Of a DNA stretch of 64,000 bases, positions 37,501 through 46,510 are shown in pieces. The notes below the pieces were generated by a model. It saw only the letters and a list, made by a program, of their open reading frames with translations, had not been told where the DNA came from and ran no database searches. The stretch spans positions 1,895,748 through 1,959,747 of the forward strand of contig VUYV01000004.1 of the NCBI GenBank assembly GCA_008711295.1, read 5' to 3'. Source of the DNA: Anarhynchus alexandrinus (taxonomy: Eukaryota; Chordata; Aves; Charadriiformes; Charadriidae). A program made the position numbers and the translations under genes. Every line of letters begins with the position of its first letter. The stretch's first letter is position 1.

Positions 37501-37594
37501 CGGGCCCCACCAGCAGCAGGCAGACCCCCAGGAGGGCGCAGACCGCCCCGGCCAGCCCCAAACCCACCGCCACCCTGCGCCGGGTCGCGGCCAT
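16408..37594 (-). CDS. SCARB1: SCARB1, scavenger receptor class B type I (13 coding exons)
   Basis: Multiligand plasma-membrane receptor of the CD36 family that docks HDL and mediates selective cholesteryl-ester and carotenoid uptake. Coding exons, 5' to 3' on the minus strand: 37475-37594, 33460-33617, 31572-31713, 30924-31127, 30516-30611, 29738-29850, 27274-27440, 26491-26609, 24180-24253, 23214-23265, 22586-22732, then alternative ends 20106-20231 (exon 12) or 16408-16530 (exon 13). All junctions are GT-AG and phases agree. Exons 1-11 give 464 residues; the full forms are 505 (exon 12) and 504 residues (exon 13), close to human SR-BI (509) and SR-BII (506). An N-terminal membrane segment (about 8-33) and a C-terminal one (about 436-460) flank a large ectodomain with about ten N-glycosylation sequons and conserved Cys (GFCPC, STCR, NCS). 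CD36 paralogues lack this tail and synteny, so the assignment is firm. Confidence 0.97.
16680..17018 (+). mobile_element. CR1 LINE 3' fragment in SCARB1 last intron
   Basis: Plus-oriented CR1 3' end from 'agctggggagggactttt' through 'gattagatattaggaagaag', 'ggttgcccagagaggtt', 'caaggccaggctggac' to 'ccattccattattctatga'. Antisense to SCARB1, starting 150 bases upstream of exon 13's acceptor. Confidence 0.95.
17060..19626 (+). mobile_element. CR1 LINE, internally deleted, with ORF1 and ORF2 remnants
   Basis: About 2.5 kb plus-oriented CR1. 17,100-17,570 matches ORF1 (coiled-coil-like start, then [20 protein letters not shown]), followed by 'GTNDI' near 17,640. From about 17,730 the sequence jumps into mid ORF2 ([20 protein letters not shown]), then reverse-transcriptase segments near 18,300-18,620 ([25 protein letters not shown], a conceptual YSKAFDTI). 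It ends with [39 protein letters not shown] and a CR1 3' tail at about 19,600-19,626. The endonuclease and much of the RT N-terminal region are missing, and frameshifts are present. Confidence 0.92.
20106..20231 (-). CDS. SCARB1: SCARB1 exon 12, SR-BI type tail with stop
   Basis: Encodes 41 residues starting [15 protein letters not shown] and ending [10 protein letters not shown], then TAG. The QEARL end corresponds to the PDZK1-binding QEAKL of mammalian SR-BI. The stop is followed directly by donor GTGGGT, so the exon is 126 bp and splices on to exon 13, which then serves as 3' UTR. Confidence 0.95.
   Translation of the reverse strand, partial: EKCSLFWSSNKKNSDSNKANQATSAKKLPPVKGTVLQEARL
20520..20551. 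repeat. T-rich homopolymer tract
   Basis: About 30 bases of T with two A interruptions within SCARB1 intron 11. Confidence 0.9.
22586..22732 (-). CDS. SCARB1: SCARB1 exon 11
   Basis: 147 bp. Encodes [20 protein letters not shown] then the second membrane segment ([19 protein letters not shown]) and RSQ. Ends in phase 0, so either alternative tail can follow. Donor GTAAGA. Confidence 0.96.
23214..23265 (-). CDS. SCARB1: SCARB1 exon 10
   Basis: 52 bp. Encodes [18 protein letters not shown], the hallmark VLPLLWFAE stretch just before the C-terminal membrane segment. Acceptor TCCCCAG, donor GTGAGC. Too short for a simple open-frame search. Confidence 0.95.
24180..24253 (-). CDS. SCARB1: SCARB1 exon 9
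   Basis: 74 bp. Encodes [20 protein letters not shown] then VSGI, with sequon NCS and its conserved cysteine. Acceptor CTATGCAG, donor GTAAGT. Confidence 0.95.
25296..25885 (-). mobile_element. CR1 LINE 3' fragment
   Basis: Minus-oriented CR1, 3' end at 25,296 (plus-strand 'atcacagaatcatttagg'). It continues with 'taaaccatgtccctcagc', 'tcctaatatccctcctaaac', 'ggctgaacaaccccagtt', 'ggggcctccccagtgctgag'. The subfamily differs from the 13.7 kb and 28.4 kb copies. Lies in SCARB1 intron 8, sense with the gene. Confidence 0.95.
26491..26609 (-). CDS. SCARB1: SCARB1 exon 8
   Basis: 119 bp. Encodes [20 protein letters not shown] ... HALFLDVHP. The [12 protein letters not shown] motif is characteristic of the CD36 family. 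Donor GTGAGT. Confidence 0.96.
27274..27440 (-). CDS. SCARB1: SCARB1 exon 7
   Basis: 167 bp. Encodes [40 protein letters not shown] and [15 protein letters not shown]. Contains the GFCPC cysteines and the conserved [15 protein letters not shown] core. Donor GTAAGT in phase 1. Confidence 0.96.
28252..28362. repeat. near-duplicate flanking a single N (28302)
   Basis: 28,252-28,301 and 28,304-28,362 are the same sequence apart from a 9-base insertion (gtgccctgc) in the right copy. They are separated by one N, which suggests two overlapping contig ends or haplotypes placed side by side. Confidence 0.85.
28380..28418 (-). mobile_element. older CR1 3' end, interrupted
   Basis: 'catagaatctttttggttgg' then 'aagaggcctttaagatca' is a CR1 3' terminus in minus orientation. 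It is cut short by a second CR1; its continuation appears at about 28,658-28,687. Confidence 0.75.
28416..28657 (-). mobile_element. younger CR1 nested in older CR1
   Basis: Complete-looking 3' fragment 'tagaatcatagaatggttt' ... 'cctggccttgaacacctcc' ... 'aacttcttcctaatgttc', minus orientation, about 0.24 kb. Right of it, 'actgccaagcttccactaaa' and 'ccatgtccc' resumes the older CR1 subfamily. Confidence 0.88.
28658..28687 (-). mobile_element. older CR1 remainder
   Basis: 'actgccaagcttccactaaa' followed by 'ccatgtccc' matches the same subfamily position seen at 25,357-25,387 in an uninterrupted copy. This supports a nested insertion. Confidence 0.6.
29302..29332. repeat. A-rich homopurine tract
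   Basis: Purine-only stretch of mostly A with a few G in SCARB1 intron 6. Confidence 0.85.
29738..29850 (-). CDS. SCARB1: SCARB1 exon 6
   Basis: 113 bp, one codon shorter than I recall for human. Encodes [20 protein letters not shown] ... [11 protein letters not shown] single-N assembly joint with duplicated flanks lies about 70 bases upstream of its acceptor but leaves the exon intact. Confidence 0.95.
29856..29999. repeat. near-duplicate flanking a single N (29920)
   Basis: 29,856-29,919 and 29,922-29,999 are near-identical, except for a 14-base insertion in the right copy and a g/a change. They abut a single N just upstream of SCARB1 exon 6 and are probably an assembly overlap. Confidence 0.85.
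30516..30611 (-). CDS. SCARB1: SCARB1 exon 5
   Basis: 96 bp, phase 0 at both ends. Encodes [20 protein letters not shown] ... DSWNGLKK with sequons NNS and NIS. Acceptor CTCTGCAG, donor GTGAGT. Confidence 0.96.
30924..31127 (-). CDS. SCARB1: SCARB1 exon 4
   Basis: 204 bp. Encodes [12 protein letters not shown] ... [13 protein letters not shown] ... GKFGLFVE. The helical segment and the [14 protein letters not shown] block are strongly conserved in SCARB1. Donor GTAAGT. Confidence 0.96.
31572..31713 (-). CDS. SCARB1: SCARB1 exon 3
   Basis: 142 bp. Encodes [20 protein letters not shown] through IVVPNVLMM, with sequons NIT, NDT and NGS. Acceptor CTTTGCAG, donor GTAAGA. Confidence 0.96.
33460..33617 (-). 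CDS. SCARB1: SCARB1 exon 2
   Basis: 158 bp, the length I recall for the mammalian exon. Begins [15 protein letters not shown] and ends RGPYVYR, the CD36-family signature at the start of the ectodomain. Acceptor CACATGCAG, donor AG|GTCAGG. Confidence 0.96.
33618..37474 (-). other. SCARB1: SCARB1 intron 1
   Basis: 3.86 kb intron. I saw no repeat, RNA gene or reading frame of note in it; the frame at 35,676-36,197 (173 codons, plus) has no recognisable domain. Confidence 0.6.
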
Positions 37595-37790
37595 AACGGG
37601 GCACAGCAGAGCGGGGGCCGCCGCGATCGCCGCTTTATGGCCCCGCCGCCCGGCCCGGCCCGGCCCGCCGCGCGGCCCGGCGGAGGGGGCGTGGCGTCGA
37701 GGGGGAGGGGGCGTGGCGGAGGGCGGGGCCAAGCGCGCCGGGCCACGCCCACTCGCTCCGCGCAGGCGGGGCGGGGGAACCTCCGGCGAA
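37400..37790 (-). promoter_or_regulatory. SCARB1: SCARB1 CpG-island promoter
   Basis: Dense CG dinucleotides, GC boxes (gggcgtggc, ggggcggg) and no clear TATA box surround the SCARB1 start codon at 37,594. TSS position not resolvable. A single N at 37,384 marks difficult C-rich sequence in intron 1. Confidence 0.75.
37475..37594 (-). CDS. SCARB1: SCARB1 exon 1 (coding part)
   Basis: Forty codons from ATG (37,592-37,594): short basic N-terminus MAATRRR, then a hydrophobic segment ([20 protein letters not shown]) and the family motif [10 protein letters not shown]. Donor GTCAGC follows codon 40 in phase 0. The upstream in-frame ATG at 37,732 would add a GC-rich leader unlike the family, so I chose the inner start. 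Confidence 0.93.
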
Positions 37791-37799
37791 CAGAACGCT

Positions 37800-38012
37800 G
37801 CGTGTGTGCGTAAACATAAAAACAGACATTAATGTATGCATATATGTAAGTATATAAAAATATTTAAATATATAAACATAGTTAGAGAGCTAAAACCATA
37901 TAAATAGATAAAAACATAGATAAAAAAGTATAAATAAAAATATAAAAATATATTAAAAAATATAAATGTGTGTGTATATCTCTCTATATATATACATACA
38001 CACATATATGGC
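37800..38012. repeat. AT-rich satellite-like tract
   Basis: About 200 bases of imperfect (ta)n, (ataa)n and 'tataaaaatattta' type sequence, ending in 'ctctctatatatatac' then 'atacacacatatatgg'. Immediately upstream of the GC-rich SCARB1 promoter. Confidence 0.85.
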
Positions 38013-40764
38013 CCCCTCTCACCCCTAGGAGGGACCAGGTCCCCCCGTGGCCACCGCATTAGCGGGCAGGGTGGCTGCGAGCCTGTTGTCACAGCAGGTA
38101 TTTGGCGTTTGGGGCAGCGGCGTGAGCTGCGGCTCAACCCCGAGGAGAAACCGTCCATCACCACTTAGTCCACCTTCATTTTTCCAAGGAATTGGGGTTT
38201 TTTTTTGGTGTATCTTGTACATCAAAAGTGGCCCTGAGTAGAGCCAGGTTGAGACTCGTCCCTAAAAGTGTCTAGAGGTCAGCAGAAAATAAAAAATCGA
38301 AGGGAAGAGCGCCGTTTGGGACAGCCTATTTTTAAACAACCACCTGCCCCGTCCCGCTGTCTGCACTGCCCGTTGATCCCAGACGAAGGGTGCACAACCC
38401 GGAGCGCACCCACCCACAGAACGCCGCCGCTGTGACACGACGTGTGGGTGCCACAGGGAGACACAAACCCACCACCCCCATCCAGGACAGCAGAGGACTC
38501 CACCACCACCTCCACCTTGGTGGGACACCTGTATTTGTACCTTTAGCCCTAATTATGTCTTTTTTAATTCTAGGCCTTTAACCTCTGTTTAATTCCCAGC
38601 CCAATTAACACATCCCTGTTCAACACAGGCCATACCCCGCTCCCCCAGCAGCAACGTTTTCGGAGCCAGCACAAAGCAGCTGCTGTGCTTTCCTTCACTT
38701 TAAAACATTTTGCTAGAAAGAAATCCTGCGAAAGGAGTTTTCCTTCAAAACCCGATAAACCCAGGAGACACCCCGAGGCATGGCGGGACAGATGGAACCG
38801 TGGGGAGTCGCCCAAGCGAGACAGCGGCACTTCCACGGTTAGAACAAAACACACCCGTGATGCTTACGAAACGCTCTGCTGTTTTCATCAAACACGGCTG
38901 TTCTGCGGTTTATCCCACCCGAGCTGCAGTCTCCGCTCACGGGTGCCGTGCTCTGAAGCATTGGCCCTGCCACCATTAACACCCCCTCAAAATTCATCAA
39001 ATCCAGCAAAGCCACCAGCAGAGACCGACGCTCCGGCTCAGCTCACGAGCCCACGGGGCGAGTTTCTCCTTCCGGCAGCTCTCTGCTGTGCCGTTACGTA
39101 TTTGTACAGCTTTAAAGTTTTTAAATATGGCATGGTAGTTTGTTTGTTTTTCACTAAGGCATTTAAAATGAAATAATTTGTTAAAACGCAGCACTGCAGT
39201 CATTGGTGTAGGCTTTTAACGTTCCCTGAGTGTCCCCACGTCCTCCCACAGCTCTTCCTCCCGGCATTCAGGTCACATTCAAATCGGAATTGCTCGCAGT
39301 TATTTTTTCCAGCTTTCTCTTTTTGATCACCAGGAGCTTTCCCAGGCACGTGGAGAAAGGAGCTGTGAAATCACCACCTTACGTAAGGGCAGCTCCCTTC
39401 ATTCCACAGACACCCACCCCTGAACTGGATCAGACGCCCACGGCCAAGGAACTCCATACCCAAAACCGCTGACGGGCTGAACTTTTAATTGCTGCATGAA
39501 TTCAGACGACTCAAGAGGCCAAAAAGCCCACACAACCGGAAGCTCTACTGTTTGTCTGCATCCCCAGCAGTGAAGACACACGTGGGCAGGGCCCAGCCAG
39601 CCCCCGCCAGGACACAGTGGGAGATGAGTGACGGCATGACACCACCACTTAGCTGGGGGCTGGGCTGTGGCCTTCTGAAAGCATCTTCTACCCCTCTCTT
39701 CATCAAGAGTAATTAACAATCAGTGTTACCCACATCAGATCCTGCTATCCCACCCTTCCAAGACCACATCAGGTCCCACCGAGGTCAGGTATCAGCTGAA
39801 GCCTCCATTCCAACCCTCACCACATCCTCTTGCAAAGGCAGGTCCCACCACTGCTCTCCTCAGGGACATTCCTGGTTTCCCACCACCACTCTCCTCAGGG
39901 ACATTCCTGGTTTCCCACCACCGCTCTCCTCAGGGACATTCCTGGTTTCCCACTCCCCAGTGCACCATGGTCATGGGTACCCATATCCAGCAACTCCACA
40001 TCACCACAAACTACTTCAGCAGAGACTTCCCTCTCACTGCCGTTTTTACAGCATACGGGAACTGCTCTGTGATGCTGGTTTTCCCTCATTAATAGTCTTA
40101 GTATTTCCACCTAGTGCAAAGCTGGAATGAAAGCACATTCCAAAAAAAATTTGAAGGAAGCTAGTACATCTGAAATTACCAACTTTGCTTAACATGCCTA
40201 AGTTTTTCATAAAATGAAGCGTACCCTGTAACTGGATGAGTCAGTCTAGCCAGAACACTTCCCAACCCCCCCTGGTATGAGGGCTGCAGCTCAGCAGTGA
40301 TGTCCCACCCCTGTCCACCACGCAGCCGTGGGACAGCCGGAGCAGGCTGCTGGCCTTCAACCCAAGCGTAGGATTTACCCTTTTGCTGGTTATTACTCCC
40401 TTAATGCCAAAACACCGGGGGCAGGAGCTGGCAATTACCAGGCTCAGCAGTATTATTAAAGCCTCCCAGCTCCAAAACAATTGCAGTTTCACATTACATA
40501 CGGTTGCTTACACAACCGTAACAGCTGCACAACATCTGCAGGCTGGCATTGAACTTCAGCCAGCGCTCCAGCGAGTTATGAAAACGCTTATACAACCTCA
40601 GGAAAACCACAGCGCAAGGATTAGCTGCGCCTGCCAGGCACATGTAAGCCTTGCGTAAGGCGGTTTTGCAATACCTTTGTATGTGGAAGCTGCATAATCA
40701 TAGTTTAATAGATAGCTAGACCTGGTGAGTGGCACAAATAGGTGTTCACAGAACTCGAGACATC
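38013..40764. other. intergenic SCARB1-UBC, no gene seen
   Basis: Unique sequence of ordinary composition with a 35-bp minisatellite at 39,844-39,950. No coding or RNA gene recognised. Confidence 0.5.
39844..39950. repeat. 35-bp minisatellite, 3 copies
   Basis: Unit containing 'ctctcctcagggacattcct' recurs at 39,854, 39,889 and 39,924 (period 35), nearly identical between copies. Confidence 0.93.
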
Positions 40765-40784
40765 AATTTTGTGGATGCAACAGC

Positions 40785-40790
40785 TTTATT
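40785..40790 (-). terminator. UBC: UBC polyadenylation signal
   Basis: Minus-strand AATAAA 56 bases after the stop codon, within CATTCCAATAAAGCTG. Cleavage is expected near 40,765-40,772. Confidence 0.85.
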
Positions 40791-40845
40791 GGAATGAACA
40801 AGTGCAGAGAAACTTTTACTTGGAGACAAGCAACAACCAGCCAGT

Positions 40846-41613
<768 letters not shown>

Positions 41614-41674
41614 CGCGGGGCTCGCAGGCCAAGCCGACACAGCACAACACTCGCAACGACTTACACAGCTGCAA
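41614..41674 (-). other. UBC: UBC non-coding exon 1 (5' end approximate)
   Basis: Sequence between the inferred TSS, about 30 bases after the TATA-like box, and the GTGAGT donor. No ATG in this segment that would start a long frame. Confidence 0.6.
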
Positions 41675-41699
41675 CTGCGCCACACATTCCCCTCCCGCC

Positions 41700-41730
41700 C
41701 CTTATGTAGCCTCTGCCGCCCCGCCCCCGC
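41700..41730 (-). promoter_or_regulatory. UBC: UBC core promoter: TATA-like box and GC boxes
   Basis: Minus strand reads GGCGGCAGAGGCTACATAAG: a TATA-like TACATAAG (41,701-41,708) preceded by GC boxes (plus-strand ccgccccgcccccgc, 41,716-41,730). I saw no clear heat-shock element nearby. Confidence 0.6.
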
Positions 41731-44700
41731 GGCTTAGATCACTCCGCCAGGCACTATTTTTCCTGTGGCGCTCGGCGCAGCTCTACTGCGCGGGTGGAGG
41801 GAAGCGAGGCCCGGCAGCGCGGAGGAGTCAGTGTCTCTGGCGGTGCTGCGATCAGTTGGCGGGCCGGGGGGGGGGGGGAGGNCAAAGGAGTGCGGAGTAA
41901 AACCTGGCATGGAGTCGTCGGAGCGGGGCCAGGGCCCGCAGAGGCCTGCGGTGCCTCAGCGAGCCGAGGCCTCTCCGTCGTCGGAGGCGCCCCCGTGGCT
42001 ACAGGTGCTTGCCAGAGTCTTTACGTTTTATTCGGGGAGTTAAACTCCTGCACGTTGCGCCCCTGTTTCAAAAGTGTCTCCTTTATTTTCTTCCCTGGAG
42101 CAGGGTGAGGGGCAGCTGTGCCACAGGCCTCGCCGGGAGGTAGGTCCTGAGGTGCCTGTGGGGAGAGGGGCTGTTGTTTTAGTCCGAAGGAAGACGCGTA
42201 TTTCTATTTAAGAAGTCTCTGATATGCTGCAGGAAGAGAAGCGGTGGGGGAGCGTGGCCTCCCCTACCCAGGACCGGGACCAACCTGTGGGGACGGGCAG
42301 GGGTGAAGCCTGACGGCGGGTTTGTGCCAGGCCTCAGTGCCACCATGGGGAGCAAGGGACAGGGAAAACAAGTTGGTGTCCAGCTGCTGTAAGGACACGG
42401 GGATGGCTGCCAGGGCCTGAGGCTGGGGCAGCCCGGAGGGCAGAGATGGCACCCAGGCAGGGTGGCTGCAGGACACTCCAGCCAGGGGACGGAGAGCGGG
42501 CAGCCCGGAGAGGGGAGAGGTGAAAGGAGGTGTGATGGACAGAGATCCGAGTCCTGCAGGCAGTCTGTCTGCATGAGCTACAACTGGTGAGTGTATATAT
42601 ATGCACACAAAAAGGGGAGTATGCACCTGAGCTATAATGGAGTTTATAACTGAGGACTAAGGCCTTGCCACTGGGGTAAAATCAATCATTAATAATAATA
42701 ATAATAATGCCTATTTCTTATTCTGTTTCCACAGAGCACCTTCTGGTTTTGAAGATCTCTGTTGTGCCCAGTTGGCTCCTGTGCCACCCTAGTCAAATTA
42801 TACAACAATTCAAGGGCATAGTGGAGAACAGAACGGGGCTTTGTTTGCATGATTCACGAGATGCCATTCAGTTCCATCCGCCTACGCAATCCTTCGTTTG
42901 CCTGCACCCAAGGAGAACCGCTGCCTAGCGAAGGGACACAGATAACACCCAGGGCTGCACACCAGTAGGAAGGGAGCGGAGGCCCAGCAACAGCTTTGTG
43001 ATTGGTTTGAAGGAAACCGGCCTGCGTTTGCTGACACATGGAGTGTTTACGGGAGGGGAATGCTCTGGGGAGCTTCTCAGCTGCTGGTGCGTTGAGTTTG
43101 TATTAAAACTCAGCATTGCAATAGTAATAATGATCTCAAACACCCGGGTCGTTTAGCTGAGGAAAAAAAACAACCCACAAAAGTCTTTTGATTTCTTCTC
43201 AGGTTAGAATCGTGCTCGGTGACTTACACTGTGTGCATTTGGAGTTGTATAAACATAAAAGATTGGAATAGCCTTTCAGATTTAAGTCTTTCCTCATACG
43301 AAAGTGAGTAAGAATGCTAAGCTTATTCTTTTAGTTACAGAGTGAGCACTCAGGACTGGTCTGAAAATAGTAAAAAAGGCACATGGCAATGTTTTTCATG
43401 ACAAGGGTTTTGTAACAGCAAGAAATTAAGATGATACAGTGCTGTTCTCCATCTCATTAGGGTAAGCAGCCGACTACTGAGCATCCTGAGTGAGTTTGTA
43501 CCCGATGTCTGTCAAATGGTGGAGCAGCACGCTCCTAAAGGTTCAGATTTGTGTTCTATTCAGATTGCAAGGCAGATGTTAGGCCCTAATGTGACAGAGT
43601 CCTTAAATACATCTGGCTGGTTGCAGGAGAACAGTGCTTTCCTGAGCAGGGAGAGGCTTTTTGTGAACAATGCCACTCCGTGCTTCTCCTACGCTCTCTG
43701 TACGAGTACCCCTTGCCATGATTTCAAGACAAGCTTGGTGAATAGTAGGATGTTGGTCCTAACAGACCATGACCTATTACACTGACAAATACTGATTTCC
43801 TGTGCCAAACAGTCTGTCGCTTCATACCTATTACTACAAACTCTCTGGGGCAGGAACCGTCTCTTTCTTGTACTCACGTGCAGGGTGGATTGCAGAAGTA
43901 CAGCTGCTCAGAGAGGTCCTGTCCAGGCAGCTATGTACAACAGGGATCTTCACACTTACCAGTGCTGTAGCCAAACATTTGGCTTGAAATAACAACTAGA
44001 AGTAACACCAGTAAATAAATAGCACAAGGAACCTTCTCACCACTCTGGCAGGAAATATCATTTTCCATCTGTTGCCAGCCAGCTCTCCCTACCAGGGAAG
44101 GTTGGATATGCTGTTGATAACTGAACAGTGCAGATGAAACTGCTGGTAACTGAACTGCGTAGATAAAAGCTGTTTCAAGCTCTACATGGGCTTTGGTCTC
44201 TCTGTGCTGTACCTTTCAGCCCTCCCGGCTCTGAAGAGTTTCCCGGGTGAGACACAACCGTGTGAGCCCAGCCAACCCAAGGAGATCAAAGCAGGGAGCT
44301 TCTTCCCGAGAGCTCCTCCGACCTGCTCCCAGCGAAGCCTGGTCGCGCTGCCACGGGGCTGTCTGTGAGCATCGAGCTGGAGCCGCACAGCAGAGGTGAG
44401 CGGATGCTGCAGAGCCAGGAAAAACCTCCTGCACCATGGCAGCCGGTGAGTGCAGGCACCTGCGGTGTCCCGGCCCTTTGTCTCTGGCGGTGAGGATGTG
44501 GCGCAGAGACCCAGAGACACCTCTGTGCTGACTGCAGGTTTGTGCGTAGGTTCTGGGGTGGAGAGGTTTGCGTGTAGGTTCTGCTGGGTTCTGGGGTGGA
44601 GAGGTGTCAGACAGGGCTGGCCGGCCAGCGTCCCCCTGCATTTCAGGGTTTGGTGTGTCATTCCTTCTGTGGTGCTGCTCGGCATCGGCAGGGCCGGAGT

Positions 44701-44915
44701 GTGGTGATGAAATACACAGAGACACGAGGCTCATGTGTGTTTGCATAGTCCTGAGGAGAACCAAGTGATAACAACAACAAAAAAAAGCCATTTTGTGCCA
44801 CTGGGAAACTGCCACCGGCGGCCTTTCTGGGCAGGATGCTCACGGTGGTTTTCTGTTTAACCACAGATAAAATACACCGTAGGGGGGGGTGGAAAAAATA
44901 ACGAAGGGCTGATCA
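41731..44915. other. intergenic UBC-tRNA interval, no firm gene
   Basis: Begins in the UBC CpG island (single N at 41,882), then ordinary sequence with a short (taa)n microsatellite near 42,690-42,708. A possible divergent first exon (41,909-42,004 plus) and an unrecognised open frame ending at 43,785 are treated as findings only. Confidence 0.45.
42688..42708. repeat. (TAA)n microsatellite
   Basis: About seven uninterrupted taa units. Confidence 0.9.
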
Positions 44916-44987
44916 TGGAGATGCCGGGGATTGAACCCGGGACCTCATACATGCAAAGCATGCGCTCTACCGCTGAGCTACATCCCC
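44916..44987 (-). tRNA. tRNA-Ala (TGC)
   Basis: Minus strand starts GGGGATGTAGCTCAGCGG and ends CCCCGGCATCTCCA. The seven-pair acceptor stem includes the G3-U70 alanine identity pair, the anticodon loop is TTTGCAT (anticodon TGC), and the T arm carries GTTCAATC. 72 nt, no intron. A T6 run (44,893-44,898) serves as the Pol III terminator. Confidence 0.97.
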
Positions 44988-45357
44988 CGGCCCCGCGCTG
45001 CCGGCCCTGCCTGGCGCCCAGGTGGGCGGCGGGCCGGGGCCGCGCTGCCCTGCCCGTCCTCCGCCTCCCTCCGTGGCTGTGAGGGGGGCCCGGAGCAGCC
45101 CGTGGGCGGGGAGGGGAGGAGGGGGCAGAGGGGTGCCCCGGCGGGGACAGCGCCCCGCGCGGTCAGGGGGATGTGGCAGCCGTGTGGCTCCCAGGCCTGG
45201 GATGGGGCTGCGAGTGCTGTGCGGCGGTGTTCAAACAGGTCTTAGGGATCGCTCTGGGTTCGCACACGCAAAACTGTGGTTTTATTCCTCCTTCGGAAAT
45301 TGGAAAAATCCGTGCAGTACGGGAAAAAAACTTAAACAAAAAAAGAAAACTAACAAC

Positions 45358-45429
45358 CTCCCCGTCGGGGAATCGAACCCCGGTCTCCCGCGTGACAGGC
45401 GGGGATACTCACCACTATACTAACGAGGA
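45358..45429 (-). tRNA. tRNA-Asp (GTC), copy 1
   Basis: Minus strand TCCTCGTTAGTATAGTGG ... CGATTCCCCGACGGGGAG, anticodon loop CTGTCAC. Full cloverleaf, 72 nt. Downstream T runs (plus-strand poly-A at about 45,324-45,348). Lies left of the single N at 45,480. Confidence 0.95.
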
Positions 45430-45490
45430 CGGTCTGATAAAATTTCCCGGCGGGCAGCCCCATGCCCGAGCACCCGCCGNACTAGGCAAC

Positions 45491-45562
45491 CTCCCCGTCG
45501 GGGAATCGAACCCCGGTCTCCCGCGTGACAGGCGGGGATACTCACCACTATACTAACGAGGA
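45491..45562 (-). tRNA. tRNA-Asp (GTC), copy 2, probable assembly duplicate
   Basis: Identical tRNA sequence to copy 1. The 126-base block 45,487-45,612 repeats 45,354-45,479 with two substitutions outside the tRNA. It starts a few bases after the lone N and has no T-run terminator of its own before that N. Confidence 0.8.
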
Positions 45563-45744
45563 CGGTCTGATAAAGTTTCCCGGCGGGCAGCTCCATGCCC
45601 GAGCACCCGCCGCTGGGCTCCACCGCAGCCACCCCCGGTGACATCCGCCGCCGCAGCCGCCCCTCGCCCGGCGCGGGAACCGCGGATCCGCACCCCGCTC
45701 CGCTCGGCGACAAAAGGACCCACCGGGTGAAAGAAAAGAGCTTC

Positions 45745-45817
45745 TGCCGAAACCCGGGATCGAACCAGGGACCTTTAGATCTTCAGTCTAACGCTCTCCC
45801 AACTGAGCTATTTCGGC
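45745..45817 (-). tRNA. tRNA-Phe (GAA)
   Basis: Minus strand GCCGAAATAGCTCAGTTGGG ... CGATCCCGGGTTTCGGCA, anticodon loop CTGAAGA. 73 nt with complete acceptor pairing and discriminator A. T4 terminator at 45,734-45,737. Confidence 0.97.
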
Positions 45818-46235
45818 GGCCGAAAGCCCCCTCGCTGGCCGCGGATACGACCCCGCCCAGCGCGCCCGTGGGTGCCGGTGGTCCCCGCCGCTGCCTGCTC
45901 TCCCCACGAGGGGTTCACCCCACGCAGTTCACGGGACGCTCGGGGGTTCCCCCCCTCCTCTTCCTCCGCCCTCGCTTTCCCACCGCCGCAGGGCGGGAAT
46001 GGGACCCCGGGACCCCTCCCCCCTCCCCCACCCGCGGCGGGGGGTCTCGAAGGCGCCCTGGGAAGAGTCGGCGGGCACCGATCCCCCTCCACTGGCATAA
46101 AAAAGCAGCTTTGCCGCCGCAGGGGGATGTTGTGACGCAGCCCCGCCGTCACGCCGCTCCGCTCTTGCGTCACGGGCAAACCTCTCCGCGGGGGCCATGC
46201 GGGAAAAACGGGCAGCCGGGGATAAAATATGCAAC

Positions 46236-46307
46236 CTCCCCGTCGGGGAATCGAACCCCGGTCTCCCGCGTGACAGGCGGGGATACTCACCACTATACTA
46301 ACGAGGA
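46236..46307 (-). tRNA. tRNA-Asp (GTC), copy 3
   Basis: Same 72-nt tRNA-Asp sequence as copies 1 and 2 but with unrelated flanks, so it is a genuine separate gene. T4 terminator at 46,224-46,227. Confidence 0.97.
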
Positions 46308-46510
46308 TGGCACAGTGATAGGTGTTCCCGCTTTGCAGGACGAGACCGCGGCCGCCCCGCAGGGACCCCGGGCGAAGCCGCCCGCCCGCCCCGCACTGCT
46401 CCCGCTGGTGCGGGGGGGGGGCGCGGAGCCGTCCGGCGCGGGGCCGTCGTAGCACTGTGGCCGGCGGTCGGCATGTCTGTATCCGCCGCGCAAGGACACA
46501 TTTACAGGCA

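Noticed and set aside
37060..37752. 230-codon minus frame over the SCARB1 promoter
   Set aside because: It is in a different frame from SCARB1 exon 1 and crosses an N and intron sequence.
45595..46452. 285-codon plus-strand open frame
   Set aside because: It runs antisense through tRNA-Phe and tRNA-Asp in very GC-rich DNA. Its composition is an artefact of GC content.
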